A DNA stretch of 64,000 nt from Petrotoga mexicana DSM 14811 (GCF_002895565.1 NZ_AZRN01000021.1:27385-91384); one strand, 5' to 3'. Numbered from the stretch's first letter, positions 8,035-17,601 are shown. Numbers and translations: made by a program. Notes: generated by a model from the letters alone, not told the origin.

Positions 8035-9366
8035 AATAGGCAAAAATAAAGAAAACACAGTTCCTTTTCCAACTTCACTCTTCACTTCTATTCTTCCATC
8101 ATGAGCATTAACGATCTCTTTAACAATTGCCAGTCCTAATCCAGTACTTTTTTCACTGCTTGTCCTTGCTTTATCTCCCCTATAGAAACGATCGAATATT
8201 CTATTTAAATCTTCTTTAGGAATACCTCTACCAGTGTCTTCTATAGATATTTTAGCAAAATTACCTTTTTTAACAGAAGAAATAGTAACTTTCCCTTTAT
8301 CCGTATATTTTAAAGAATTATCTAAAATATTTATAATAGCTTCTTTTAATTTATCTTTATCTGCCCTGATATATAGCTCTTCCAACTTTGCAACTTCTAA
8401 TGCTAAACCTTTGTTGAGGTACAAAGGACTAACTTTTTTTATTACTTCTTCCAACAAAGATTTCAAATTAGTTTTGGTAAAATTGTAAAATTGAGTTTTG
8501 TTATCACTCCTGGCTAAAAATAGCAATTTATCTATAATTTCTGACATATAAGAAGTTTCTTCTAAGATCAACTCTAAAGATTTTTTATACTCCTCTATCG
8601 ACCTGTCTTTTTTCAAAGACAAACTACTTTCCGCTTGTATTATCGAAAGTGGGGTTCTTAAATCGTGAGAAACATCTGCGGTGAATTGCTTCTGTTGTTC
8701 AAAGGCTTTTTCAAGTCTCGAAATCATTTGATTCAACGTGGAAGCTAGCCTTCCTAACTCATCTTGCGTTTTTACTTTTATCCTTTCATTTAAATTATTT
8801 TCTTCGATATTTTTTGCCGTATCTATAATTTTTTCAACAGGTTTAAGAGAACTATCGGCATAAAAAAATCCCCCTATCCCAGCAAGAATCATTACCAAAA
8901 CACCAGTCGATATCAGAATCATTTTCAAACGAGCCAAAACATTCTCTATCTCATTAGTAAATCTTCCAATGATTATGACAACATTCGAATTTTCTTTTAG
9001 CTTTGCAGTTGAAACATAAAATCTAGTGTTCCAATTGAAGTCGGTGGTTAAATTGAAGAAAAATGTTTCGCCTGCATTGGCTTTTTGTACCTTCCCCTGA
9101 ATGTCTGGTATTTTTATAAGATAGCCATAAAACCTTAATAAACTAGCATCATCACTATAAATGTAAATCATTTCGTTTGGCAACGCTTTTATATTTTCAA
9201 TATCTTCAACATTTTCTGTTTTTTCTAATACTCCTTTAAAATCACCCATTCTTGTCAACAAAAAATTATCAATATTATCATATAGGCTGTAGCTTAAAGC
9301 ATAATAAGAGCTCAGCCCAAATACTAAAAGCAAAATGGCCATTATTAGTAAGTACCAAACGGTCAA
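8026..9366 (-). CDS. Two-component sensor histidine kinase
   Basis: Membrane sensor kinase with a first transmembrane helix at about residues 4-24, a periplasmic sensing region to about 135, a second helix at about 138-160, a HAMP linker, and HisKA with the phospho-acceptor in FTADVSHDLRTPLS. The HATPase domain shows the N box (ILDNSLKYT) and G boxes (DTGRGIP, STGLGLAIVKE). The only nearby canonical start is TTG 9366, which has no clear ribosome binding site. An in-frame ATA at 9378 would give the more typical N-terminus xKFKLTVWYLL, so the start is uncertain. It follows its response regulator and faces a divergent PepSY gene. The signal is unknown. Confidence 0.9.
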   Translation of the reverse strand: MTVWYLLIMAILLLVFGLSSYYALSYSLYDNIDNFLLTRMGDFKGVLEKTENVEDIENIKALPNEMIYIYSDDASLLRFYGYLIKIPDIQGKVQKANAGETFFFNLTTDFNWNTRFYVSTAKLKENSNVVIIIGRFTNEIENVLARLKMILISTGVLVMILAGIGGFFYADSSLKPVEKIIDTAKNIEENNLNERIKVKTQDELGRLASTLNQMISRLEKAFEQQKQFTADVSHDLRTPLSIIQAESSLSLKKDRSIEEYKKSLELILEETSYMSEIIDKLLFLARSDNKTQFYNFTKTNLKSLLEEVIKKVSPLYLNKGLALEVAKLEELYIRADKDKLKEAIINILDNSLKYTDKGKVTISSVKKGNFAKISIEDTGRGIPKEDLNRIFDRFYRGDKARTSSEKSTGLGLAIVKEIVNAHDGRIEVKSEVGKGTVFSLFLPIEK

Positions 9367-9392
9367 TTTGAACTTTATGCTCTTAAAAAAAC

Positions 9393-10061
9393 CTAAGATA
9401 CCGTTAACCTGTAACCAGCTCCTCTAACAGTTTCTAGAATTTTACCCTCTTTATCTCCAATTTTCTTTCTCAATCTTCTTATATATACATCTATAACGTT
9501 TGAATTCCCTTCAAAGTCGATATCCCACATCTTTTCCTCAAGAATAGTCCTTGTAACTACTATTCTTGGGTTTCTCATAAAATACTCCAAGATATTGTAT
9601 TCCTTTGGGGTTAATTTCAATTTTTTCTCTCCCATCCAAACCTCTCTTGTTAAGGTGTTTAAAGTTAAATCCCCCACTTTAAGAATCGGGTTGCGGGTAA
9701 AACTTTCTCTTCTTAGCAGAGATCTAACCCTTGCAAATAATTCATCGAAATCAAAAGGTTTTACCAAATAATCGTCTGCTCCGGAATCTAAACCCTTAAC
9801 TCTGTCTCCCACACTATCTTTTGCAGTTAGCATCAATATTGGAGTATTGATATTTTCTTTCCTTAAATTTTGACAAACGGTTATCCCATCTTTTTTTGGT
9901 AGCATTATATCTAAAATTATCAAATCGTATGAAGAATATTTTGCATAGTTTTCTGCTTCTTCTCCATCGTAAACAACGTCGATACAGTATCCTTCTTCCG
10001 TAAGTCCCCTTTTTATTATATTAGCAAGTTTTTCTTCATCCTCAACAACAAGAATTTTCAT
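9393..10061 (-). CDS. OmpR-family response regulator
   Basis: Receiver domain (acidic pocket VVEDEE, phospho-acceptor Asp in LIILDIMLP, Lys in LVKPF) plus a C-terminal winged-helix DNA-binding domain (TPKEYNILEYFM…VIDVYIRRLRKKIG). The start is ATG 10061 behind GAGGTGG; a GTG nine bases upstream lies within that ribosome binding site. It is 222 residues and transcribed ahead of its kinase. The neighbouring divergent PepSY gene is a likely target, since such pairs are often linked. Confidence 0.93.
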   Translation of the reverse strand: MKILVVEDEEKLANIIKRGLTEEGYCIDVVYDGEEAENYAKYSSYDLIILDIMLPKKDGITVCQNLRKENINTPILMLTAKDSVGDRVKGLDSGADDYLVKPFDFDELFARVRSLLRRESFTRNPILKVGDLTLNTLTREVWMGEKKLKLTPKEYNILEYFMRNPRIVVTRTILEEKMWDIDFEGNSNVIDVYIRRLRKKIGDKEGKILETVRGAGYRLTVS

Positions 10062-10083
10062 ACTATCCACCTCGATAATTAAT

Positions 10084-10095
10084 ATTCTATCACAA
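10084..10095 (-). promoter_or_regulatory. Extended -10 promoter of the two-component operon
   Basis: On the minus strand the sequence reads TTGTGATAGAAT, an extended -10 (TGN plus a TATAAT-like hexamer), 23 bases before the response-regulator start. The same TTGTGATA pattern precedes several other genes in this window. Confidence 0.5.
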
Positions 10096-10277
10096 CTAAT
10101 TTTCTGACTTTCAAATTAAACTTTTATGAAAAAAATAACTTTTTAATCATTCATTTTTTTACTATAAAACTTTCAGTTTAAGTTAAGTTCACTCTCATAG
10201 GAATTTCATTCCTGAATTATAGACTAATAGTGTAAAGGGTGGAGGGAAGGGAATACCAAAACAAGGAGGTGAAAGAG

Positions 10278-10904
10278 ATGACCAAAAGACTATTAGGAAC
10301 ACTGATTATAGTGACTTTTCTAATCAGTGGATTCGTGTTTGCTCAGTTACCTGAACAACCACCTGCAACATCAGAAGAACCAGGAGAATTAGTGGGAGTT
10401 CCAATAGATCAACTAATACAAACCGTCAAAGCCACAATACCGGAAGGAACCCTAGTTTCTATAACTGCTGATAAAGGACTTTTCGGTAAAGATAAAGGCA
10501 CTTACACTTTCAAATTTGACGATGGAACAGAAGTTCAAGTGGACAAACAAACCGGAGAAATATTGTCCACGAAGGAAGGGCAAACTCCATCTGAAGAAAC
10601 TTTGAACCTCTTATCTATGGTAAACATATCTTTAGAGGAAGCTGTAAAAACTGTTGTAAGTGCATATCCCGAAAATGTGTTTCAATCAGCAAAGATAGAA
10701 GCAGATGAAACAGGTAACCCTGTTTACACAATTGAACTCTCTGACTTAACAGTGAAAGTGAATCCATCTAATGGTGAAATAATTTCTCCTGAAGGAGAAG
10801 TAGAGATGCCACAACCCACTGAAAGTATGCCGAGCGAATCAGGGACTTCCACTGAAGAAAGTACTCCCGGAGAATTTGAAGCTCCACTAAATGAAAACTT
10901 CTAA
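10278..10904 (+). CDS. Secreted PepSY-domain protein
   Basis: A 208-residue exported protein. The signal peptide spans about residues 1-23 (MTKRLLGTLIIVTFLISG… ending …FVFAQ). Two PepSY-like repeats follow, at about 33-95 (ending in DKQTGEIL) and 105-165 (ending in NPSNGEII). The C-terminus is low-complexity, rich in Pro, Glu, Ser and Thr. PepSY domains are thought to inhibit peptidases or modulate envelope sensors. The start is ATG 10278 behind AAGGAGGTG. It is divergent from a two-component system, an arrangement that suggests either control by, or input to, that kinase. Confidence 0.85.
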   Translation: MTKRLLGTLIIVTFLISGFVFAQLPEQPPATSEEPGELVGVPIDQLIQTVKATIPEGTLVSITADKGLFGKDKGTYTFKFDDGTEVQVDKQTGEILSTKEGQTPSEETLNLLSMVNISLEEAVKTVVSAYPENVFQSAKIEADETGNPVYTIELSDLTVKVNPSNGEIISPEGEVEMPQPTESMPSESGTSTEESTPGEFEAPLNENF

Positions 10905-10921
10905 AATCCTCCCAGTTCAAC

Positions 10922-10953
10922 TTCCCCTGCAAAAAATCTGCAGGGGAATTTTT
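10922..10953. terminator. Hairpin terminator shared by convergent genes
   Basis: A ten-base-pair stem, TTCCCCTGCA paired with TGCAGGGGAA, is followed by TTTTT. It lies between the PepSY gene and the convergent PlsY fusion gene. Confidence 0.88.
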
Positions 10954-12115
10954 AAATATTAACAAACCACATGAAAAAAGCTGCCATTGGAGCTATCGTC
11001 AAATTATCGTTTAACCAACTACCAAACCCTTCCACCACAGTTGCCGAAAGAGCACCCACAATCAAACTCACATAACTAATTGGTAACCCGATCAAATTCA
11101 TGTAAACAGTTCCCGATGCAAAAGAAATGAAAAAACACGCTAAACTCCCTTCCACCGTCTTCCCTTTCAACCATTGATGTTTACCCCACTTTTTCCCGAC
11201 CAGTACAGCCCAAGAATCTCCCAGTGCTAACATCACAATAGAGATCAAAGAATATGGAACGGGGAACAATCCCGCAATAGCTGAACCCATAAGAAAATAA
11301 CTTGTTCCGGAAATTTTATGAGCCTCATCGCTTTTTCCAACAGGTTTAAAAATTTTCTTCAAAAACTCATTTATACTTTTTGAGTATTTTCTTATTAATT
11401 CAAGAGAAAAAGCTATTAAACCAGCAATTACAACAATATATCTAAAAACTACAGGACCCCAAAGTGGGTAAGCAAGCGCCGGGAACAAAAGACCCATATA
11501 ACGCCAGATCTTTCTTCTAACAAAATTATCTTTTAAAGGTTCTTTTACCTCTTGGAAAGCTCTTTTCAAATTCTCCCAACCTTTAATAAAAAGCCAAGCC
11601 ACCAAAATAATAGTCAAAACAGTACCCAATAAATCCATAGTACCTCTCAAATATCCTATCAAAATAACAAAGGGCCACAAAAATGACAAAACGAACATTA
11701 TCCCCTTACCAAAAGTAAGCCATAACGTTCCAGCTAATATACCAAAGGCGGCAGACTCTAACGGAAACAAAACAACAAAAGATCCCACAGCGGCTGCTAC
11801 CCCAACACCACCCTTACCCTTCAGCCAAATAGACCAAGAATGACCTATTATTGCTACTAAAGCAAGTAATGGCCACCAATTCTTACCTATACCAAGCAAA
11901 AAACCAATTAAAATAGCCAAAACCCCTTTGGTAGAATCTCCTGTAAAAGATAATATACCTGCTACAGGTCCGGCTATTTTCCAGGCGTTAGTTGCGCCGA
12001 CATTTTTAGTTCCTTCTTTTCTAATATCCTTTCCAGAAAAAATTTTTGCAAAAATAAAACTCCATGGTATCGAACCGATAAGATAACTCGCAACCAACGA
12101 GATAAAAAATCTCAT
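10952..12115 (-). CDS. PlsY glycerol-3-phosphate acyltransferase fused to a SEC59/phytol-kinase-like domain
   Basis: Polytopic membrane protein of 387 residues in two parts. Residues 1 to about 195 are PlsY-like, with the acyl-phosphate acyltransferase motifs GSIPWSFIFAK, GTKNVGATNAWK and GHSWSIWLKGKGGVG; PlsY alone is about 200 residues. Residues from about 210 match CTP-dependent polyprenol/phytol kinases or CDP-transferases, with GDSWAVLVGKKWGK and KTVEGSLACF. PlsY makes lysophosphatidate for membrane lipid synthesis. The second domain suggests phosphorylation of a lipid alcohol. The start is ATG 12115 behind AGAGGTGAT; the ATG at 12133 overlaps that site. The fusion is seen directly; the second activity is inferred. 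Confidence 0.82.
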   Translation of the reverse strand: MRFFISLVASYLIGSIPWSFIFAKIFSGKDIRKEGTKNVGATNAWKIAGPVAGILSFTGDSTKGVLAILIGFLLGIGKNWWPLLALVAIIGHSWSIWLKGKGGVGVAAAVGSFVVLFPLESAAFGILAGTLWLTFGKGIMFVLSFLWPFVILIGYLRGTMDLLGTVLTIILVAWLFIKGWENLKRAFQEVKEPLKDNFVRRKIWRYMGLLFPALAYPLWGPVVFRYIVVIAGLIAFSLELIRKYSKSINEFLKKIFKPVGKSDEAHKISGTSYFLMGSAIAGLFPVPYSLISIVMLALGDSWAVLVGKKWGKHQWLKGKTVEGSLACFFISFASGTVYMNLIGLPISYVSLIVGALSATVVEGFGSWLNDNLTIAPMAAFFMWFVNI

Positions 12116-12245
12116 ATATTGATCACCTCTCATTTTTAATTATACTCTACTTTTCAAATCTTTAGAAAAAATGAGAAAAATCAACCTAATCAAAAATATT
12201 TGCATTTAATTGGATTACATTGACCATAATCAAGTAAAATCAAGT

Positions 12246-12308
12246 TTGACTTTTTGTTTATTTTAATTTAAAATGGATATGAATAAATTCGATTTTAGAA
12301 TGAATTAA
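12246..12308 (+). promoter_or_regulatory. Promoter and candidate operator of the galacturonate operon
   Basis: TTGACT and TAAAAT are separated by 17 bases (12246-12274), a near-consensus sigma-70-type promoter. TTTTAGAATGAATTAA at 12293-12308 resembles the palindrome found before other pectin genes, but only its left half is good. The transcript would start near 12281, so the element would sit just downstream of the start site. Confidence 0.6.
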
Positions 12309-12327
12309 TTAAAGGAGTTAGAAAAAC

Positions 12328-13719
12328 ATGCCAGTTAAAATTTCTTTTATAGGAGCAGGTAGTGTTAGGTACACAGTAAAATTAGTAGGAGATTTAGCAA
12401 AAACAAAGGAATTAAACGGAAGCTTAATCTCTTTCATGGACATAGACGAAGAGCGATTAAATGCCGTAGATAACCTCGCTAAAAGATACACCGAAGAAAT
12501 AGGTGGTAACCTTAAATTTGAAAAAACTACCAACCGTGAAGAATCATTGAAAGATGCAGACTTTGTTATAAACACAGCATTATATAGGGCACCAGGCCAT
12601 GAAGATGGTTATGTAAGTTATGAAATCATGCGTGATGTTGCAGAAAAATATGGTTACTACAGAGGAATAGATAGTCAAGAATTCAACATGGTATCGGATT
12701 ATTATACATTCACAAACTACAATCATTTAAACTTATCACTAAATATAGCCAAATCAATTGAAAAAATATGTCCGAATGCATGGCTTATACAAACCGCTAA
12801 CCCTGTTTTCGAAATTACACAATTGATTAAAAAGCTTACCAATGTAAAAGTAGTAGGCTTTTGTCATGGGGTTGGAGGTGTCCACGAAGTTCTTAAAACT
12901 TTAGGATTAGAAGAAAACGAAACTGATTGGCAGGTAGCTGGAGTGAACCACGGAATTTGGCTGAACAGATTTTTATACAAGGGCGAAGAGGCTTACCCAA
13001 TCTTAGACAAATGGATAGAAGAAGAATCAAACAATTGGGAACCAAAAGATCCTTGGGATACTCATTTAGCTCCAGCGGTTATCGATATGTACAAATTCTA
13101 TGGATTATTGCCCATAGGAGATACAACTAGAAACAGCACATGGAAACATCATCATAGTTTACAAGCAAAAAAGAAATGGTATGGAAAGTTCGGGGGGATA
13201 GACAACGAAGTTGAAAGACCGAAGTTCTATGAAGAATTACGTCAAATAAAAAGAATGATAATTCAAGTTTCGAAAGATCCAAGTATCAAAATAACAGAAA
13301 ACTGGCCTGAAGAATTCCCAAAAGAAAAAATGAGTGGTGAACAACAGATACCTTTTATAAACGCATTAACTAACGATGTTGAAGCAAGATTATTCTTGAA
13401 TATCTTGAATAATGGAACGATAAAAAATATTCCTGACGATGTAGTTGTAGAAGTCCCTGTAAAAGTTAACAAAAATGGAATTTCTCCTGAAAAGATACAA
13501 CCGGATCTACCAGAAAAGATTAAAAATTACTATATAATTCCTAGAATTACAAGAATGGAAATGGCGTTAGAAGCCTTTATAACAGGAGATAGAAATATCT
13601 TAGAAGAAGTGTTGGTAAGAGATCCAAGAACCAAAAATTACGATGATATTCCTAAATTGTGGGATGAAATATTCGATCTTCCATTTAACAAGGAAATGAA
13701 GGAACATTATGGAAGATAA
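12328..13719 (+). CDS. Glycoside hydrolase family 4 uronidase (probable alpha-galacturonidase)
   Basis: GH4 enzymes use NAD+ and a divalent metal to cleave glycosides by oxidation, elimination and reduction. The N-terminal Rossmann motif is visible (ISFIGAGSVRYT). The metal region reads GFCHGVGG, a CHG-type signature reported for uronide-specific GH4 members rather than the motifs of alpha-glucosidases. The length of 463 residues is normal. The start is ATG behind AAAGGAG. It opens the operon with uronate isomerase, so release of galacturonate from oligogalacturonides is the likely role. Alpha-glucuronidase is the main alternative, because both activities are known among close homologues. Confidence 0.85.
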   Translation: MPVKISFIGAGSVRYTVKLVGDLAKTKELNGSLISFMDIDEERLNAVDNLAKRYTEEIGGNLKFEKTTNREESLKDADFVINTALYRAPGHEDGYVSYEIMRDVAEKYGYYRGIDSQEFNMVSDYYTFTNYNHLNLSLNIAKSIEKICPNAWLIQTANPVFEITQLIKKLTNVKVVGFCHGVGGVHEVLKTLGLEENETDWQVAGVNHGIWLNRFLYKGEEAYPILDKWIEEESNNWEPKDPWDTHLAPAVIDMYKFYGLLPIGDTTRNSTWKHHHSLQAKKKWYGKFGGIDNEVERPKFYEELRQIKRMIIQVSKDPSIKITENWPEEFPKEKMSGEQQIPFINALTNDVEARLFLNILNNGTIKNIPDDVVVEVPVKVNKNGISPEKIQPDLPEKIKNYYIIPRITRMEMALEAFITGDRNILEEVLVRDPRTKNYDDIPKLWDEIFDLPFNKEMKEHYGR

Positions 13720-13747
13720 TAACGTGTTTAATAGAAAAGGTCCTAAA

Positions 13748-13776
13748 GCATGTTTCATGATTTTCAAAAACATGAA
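13748..13776 (+). other. Small inverted repeat between the GH4 and uxaC genes
   Basis: CATGTTT and AAACATG arms (13749-13755 and 13768-13774) form a weak hairpin upstream of the uxaC ribosome binding site. There is no T-run, so it is not a terminator. It might stabilise the mRNA or modulate translation, or it may be chance. Confidence 0.3.
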
Positions 13777-13802
13777 GAATTGAAGTAGAGGAGGTCAAAA
13801 AA

Positions 13803-15170
13803 ATGTCTTTTTTGGATGAAAATTATTTACTACAAAACAACACTTCGAAGATCTTGTATAATTCAATTAAAGATCTCCCTATCTTAGATGCTCACAATCA
13901 CGGGGATGTGAAGGAGATCGTTGAGGACAAAGGTTGGGATGACATATGGCAAGTTGAAGGAGCGACCGATCATTATGTTTGGGAATTAATGAGAAAAAGA
14001 GGTGTCCCCGAAGAAAAAATAACTGGAAATGCTTCAAATAAGGAAAAGTGGATGGCTTTGGCTGAAGTTTTCCCTGTGTTCGTTGGCAATCCTACATACG
14101 AATGGATACACCTCGATCTAAAAAGAAGGTTTAAAATAGAAGATACCATTTCAAAGTATACGGCTGAAAAGATATGGCAAGATACCTCTCTATTACTAAA
14201 AAGCGAAAGTATGAAACCTCAACAATTATTAAAAGAAATGAACGTAGAAATAATGTGTACAACAAATGATCCAACAGAGGATCTCTCATACCATGAAAAA
14301 GCTAAAGATATTGGGGGAATAAAAATTCTTCCCACTTGGAGACCCGACAAAGCTATGAACATTGAAAAAGAAAATTGGAAGGATTTTGTAGAAAAGTTAG
14401 GAGAAATAACAAAAGAAAATGTTGAACGTTTTGATGGGTTTTTAAATGCTCTTTACAAAACACACAAAAAATTTGAAGAATTTGGCGGTGTTTCGAGTGA
14501 TCATGGTATATTTGAACCGATTTCATACCCAGTTGAAAAAGAAAGAGTAAAAGAAATATATGTAAAAGCACTTTCAAATAAAGAGTTAACGAAACAAGAA
14601 ATTTCAGACTTCAAATCCTTTATGTTTTACGAATTTGGGACGATGAATGCTGAAAGCAATTGGGTTATGCAATTACATATTGGTGCGGTGCGAGATTATA
14701 GAGACAAGTTATATAATACTTTGGGGCCAGACACCGGAGGAGATATTTCAACTAGCAACGTTGACTTGGCAAATGGGTTAAAATACTTTTTAAACCAATT
14801 TGATGAAAAATTGAAAGTTGTTTTGTACTGTTTGGATCCATCGCTATTTCCAACCGTTGCCACAATAGCAAGGGCCTTTCCAAACGTTAGCCTTGGAGCA
14901 CCTTGGTGGTTCAACGACAGCCCCTTTGGAATGGAGATGTATTTAAAATATATATCCACCATTGACCTTCTTAGCGACTTAGCGGGTTGGGTAACAGATT
15001 CAAGAAAGCTAATCTCCTACGGTTCAAGGACAGAGATGTTCAGAAGAGAGTTGTCTAACGTGGTTGGTGAAATGGTAGAAAAAGGTCAAATACCTATCAG
15101 GGAAGCATTTGATTTGGTGAGAGATATTAGTTACTTTAGACCAAAAAGGTTGTTTTTTGAAAAAATTTAG
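13803..15170 (+). CDS. uxaC: Uronate isomerase
   Basis: Amidohydrolase-fold isomerase that converts D-galacturonate to D-tagaturonate and D-glucuronate to D-fructuronate. The early metal motif DAHNH (about residue 29) replaces the more common DxHxH. The C-terminal signature AGWVTDSRKLISYGSRTEMF is typical of UxaC. The length of 455 residues is normal. The start is ATG behind AGAGGAGG. It sits between the GH4 uronidase and a ROK regulator and supplies the substrate for the tagaturonate epimerase downstream. Confidence 0.92.
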   Translation: MSFLDENYLLQNNTSKILYNSIKDLPILDAHNHGDVKEIVEDKGWDDIWQVEGATDHYVWELMRKRGVPEEKITGNASNKEKWMALAEVFPVFVGNPTYEWIHLDLKRRFKIEDTISKYTAEKIWQDTSLLLKSESMKPQQLLKEMNVEIMCTTNDPTEDLSYHEKAKDIGGIKILPTWRPDKAMNIEKENWKDFVEKLGEITKENVERFDGFLNALYKTHKKFEEFGGVSSDHGIFEPISYPVEKERVKEIYVKALSNKELTKQEISDFKSFMFYEFGTMNAESNWVMQLHIGAVRDYRDKLYNTLGPDTGGDISTSNVDLANGLKYFLNQFDEKLKVVLYCLDPSLFPTVATIARAFPNVSLGAPWWFNDSPFGMEMYLKYISTIDLLSDLAGWVTDSRKLISYGSRTEMFRRELSNVVGEMVEKGQIPIREAFDLVRDISYFRPKRLFFEKI

Positions 15171-15203
15171 ATAAAAATTATTAAACTCGGAGGTACCAAT
15201 TTG

Positions 15204-16361
15204 ATGAAAAAAGCATCCTTGTCTTCTTTAAAAGAAAATAATGCAGCACTTATTTTTCAATCATTAAGGATTAATGGCCCTATGACAAGGGCCAAAATTG
15301 CAAGAGAAACACGACTCATGCCTTCGACTGTGAGTTATATAACGAACCTTTTAATACATAAAAAGGTCTTGAAAGAAGTTGGAAGTGAGGATGTTTCTCG
15401 CGTTGGGAAAAAGGGTATTCTACTTGATATAAACTACGATAATTTCTTGTTTATTGGATATGATGTGGGTTCTGCATACTCAAGGGTTATTGTCTCAAGC
15501 GGGAAGGGCGACATCTTATATTCCAAAAGATTCGCCTCAGAGAAAAACGACAAATTGTTGAAGCAGATTTATGAAAATATAAAAATTGTTAAAAACAAAT
15601 TCGACATAATCGGTATAGGGATGGCTTTTCCTGGTTATATAGACCCAGAAAGTGGTGTGGTTATAAGATCTCACAATATTGATATATCGAACTTTGAGGT
15701 TAAAAAGGTGATGAAAAAAGAGTTCAATCTGCCAGCTTACGTGGATCATAACACAATAATGATGGCACGGAACTTAATTTCTAACAATTCCCACAAAGAG
15801 AAAGATTTTTGTGTAATCAACATTGGTCCAGGTATAGGAGTAGGGATAGTAAGTAACGGAAAGATATTGAGGGGATATAAGAACGCTGCGGGAGAGTTAG
15901 GCCATGTTACGGTTAACCCCGAAGGAAGAAGGTGTAACTGCGGTAAAAATGGTTGTTTGGAAACAGAAAGCTCCAGTAAGGCGATTGTTAGAAATTACGA
16001 AGAAATATCCGGGAAAAAATTAGAGTGTGAAAGAAGTTGTGAATCAAAATTGGTGTATGAATTAGCCAAAAAAGGTGATGAAAATGCGATAAAAGCGTTT
16101 GAAAGAGCAGGAAAATATTTAGGAATTGGCATTGCTACTTTAGTCAATATTTTAAATCCAGAAAAGGTCTATATAGCAGGTGGAGTGTCAAATGGGTGGG
16201 AATTTCTCAAAGACTCCATTGAACAAAGTTACAACCAGCATATATTTTACGCAAATAAAGATGTAACTATTGAAGTTTCTTCGATAGGAGAATATATAAC
16301 AGCTTGCGGGGCTGCGACTTATGCCTTCGAAAAATATGTAAGGGAAGAAATAATACCATGA
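15204..16361 (+). CDS. ROK-family transcriptional regulator
   Basis: An N-terminal winged helix-turn-helix (about residues 20-60, NGPMTRAKIARETRLMPST) precedes a ROK sugar-sensing domain. The ROK zinc site CNCGKNGCLE is intact, and a DVGSAYSR phosphate-loop-like segment is present, so the fold should bind a sugar ligand. ATG 15204 is preferred over TTG 15201; GGAGGT lies ahead of both. It lies between uxaC and uxaE, so it probably controls hexuronate genes, as ROK regulators do for uxa genes in Thermotoga. Ligand and operators are not shown by the sequence. Confidence 0.88.
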   Translation: MKKASLSSLKENNAALIFQSLRINGPMTRAKIARETRLMPSTVSYITNLLIHKKVLKEVGSEDVSRVGKKGILLDINYDNFLFIGYDVGSAYSRVIVSSGKGDILYSKRFASEKNDKLLKQIYENIKIVKNKFDIIGIGMAFPGYIDPESGVVIRSHNIDISNFEVKKVMKKEFNLPAYVDHNTIMMARNLISNNSHKEKDFCVINIGPGIGVGIVSNGKILRGYKNAAGELGHVTVNPEGRRCNCGKNGCLETESSSKAIVRNYEEISGKKLECERSCESKLVYELAKKGDENAIKAFERAGKYLGIGIATLVNILNPEKVYIAGGVSNGWEFLKDSIEQSYNQHIFYANKDVTIEVSSIGEYITACGAATYAFEKYVREEIIP

Positions 16362-16375
16362 GGAGGAAAATTTAA

Positions 16376-17548
16376 ATGTTTACAATTTTACCGAAGAAAG
16401 GGATTTCTCTGGGTCTTGGAGATAGAATAGGGATTGCAACCACGGGCCATATAAAAGTTGCAAAAAAATACAACTTCTTTCCTGTTTTCGCACAACAAAG
16501 TATTAGGGAGTTAAATTTTACAGGAAGAACGTTTACTGATGTAAGAAAAGACGTACTAAACGCGCTTATTGAAGAAAATTATGTTGGAAACAGTGGATTT
16601 GATGGAGATCATTTGAAAAGTGACGAGGAGATTCAATATGCTTTAGATTCGGGAATTACAATGTTGACTTTGGATTGCTCAGAGCATATGAATAAAGATT
16701 CTTCTATAAAAGACCAAATATTTGAACAATTTTATAACAAAAGCTTTTTTGTAAACGATATGCCCATAGAATATTCAGATAAAAACGAATTGAATGAAAT
16801 TGTTTCAATTTATGCCAGCGTTATCGAAAGAGTTATAGATGTATGGAACAAATTTCCAAAGGTAAATAAAAAAGAAGTATCTTTTGAAGTTTCAGTTGAC
16901 GAGACAGATGTTCCAACAGATGAAAAAACACACTTTTTGATCTCTAAATATATCAACGATGAAGGAGTAAAAATAGATACACTAGCCCCGCGCTTCCCTG
17001 GGGAGTTTCAAAAAGGTATTGACTATATAGGAAATGTACAAGAGTTTAAAAAGTCTCTTATCAAACAAGAGAAAATAGCCAAATACTTTGGATATAGGCT
17101 TTCCATTCATTCTGGTAGCGATAAATTCTCCATTTATCCTATAATAGGTGAAGTTACTCAAGGAAATTACCACCTAAAAACATCTGGAACCAGCTTCCTT
17201 GAAGCTATTAAGGTTGTAGCTCAGAAAGATCCAGAATTCTTCAAAAAAATCTGGCAAACATGTCTTGATAAAAGAGAAGAGATGGATAAATATTACCATC
17301 TTTCCTGTAACCCATTCTCTGTTCCAAAAGATTTATCCCCAACAGAGTACCTCAAAAATCCAGATGCAAGGCAAACACTGCATGTTTCATATATGTTCGT
17401 TTTGAACCCACAATACGATTTCAGAGAAAAGTTCTTTGAGATCCTTACAAAATACCAAAATGAATACCATGAAAACGTTGCAAACCATATAGAAAAACAT
17501 GTAAAAGAACTTAAAATTGAAGAAACAATTCATAAACAGAAAAAATAA
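16376..17548 (+). CDS. uxaE: Tagaturonate epimerase UxaE-like
   Basis: A 390-residue protein resembling the tagaturonate/fructuronate 3-epimerase described in Thermotoga, which links galacturonate to the glucuronate route without tagaturonate reductase. Recognisable blocks are GLGDRIGIATTGHIK near the start, GFDGDHLKSDEEI, the His and Asp/Glu residues of DCSEHMNKD, and SIHSGSDKFSIYP toward the C-terminus, which could supply metal ligands. The start is ATG behind GAGGAGG, 14 bases after the regulator. Recognition is by family resemblance and by position directly in the uxaC operon. Confidence 0.82.
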   Translation: MFTILPKKGISLGLGDRIGIATTGHIKVAKKYNFFPVFAQQSIRELNFTGRTFTDVRKDVLNALIEENYVGNSGFDGDHLKSDEEIQYALDSGITMLTLDCSEHMNKDSSIKDQIFEQFYNKSFFVNDMPIEYSDKNELNEIVSIYASVIERVIDVWNKFPKVNKKEVSFEVSVDETDVPTDEKTHFLISKYINDEGVKIDTLAPRFPGEFQKGIDYIGNVQEFKKSLIKQEKIAKYFGYRLSIHSGSDKFSIYPIIGEVTQGNYHLKTSGTSFLEAIKVVAQKDPEFFKKIWQTCLDKREEMDKYYHLSCNPFSVPKDLSPTEYLKNPDARQTLHVSYMFVLNPQYDFREKFFEILTKYQNEYHENVANHIEKHVKELKIEETIHKQKK

Positions 17549-17554
17549 GAAAAC

Positions 17555-17601
17555 AGGAGCATTTATTAGCTAATCTTAAATAATTGCTAATAATTGCTCC
17601 T
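17555..17601 (+). terminator. Long hairpin after uxaE (possible terminator)
   Basis: AGGAGCA…ATTAGC pairs with GCTAAT…TGCTCCT, about 15 base pairs with one mismatch. There is no T-run after it, so it is either a weak or factor-assisted terminator or a 3' stabilising structure. Confidence 0.5.
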
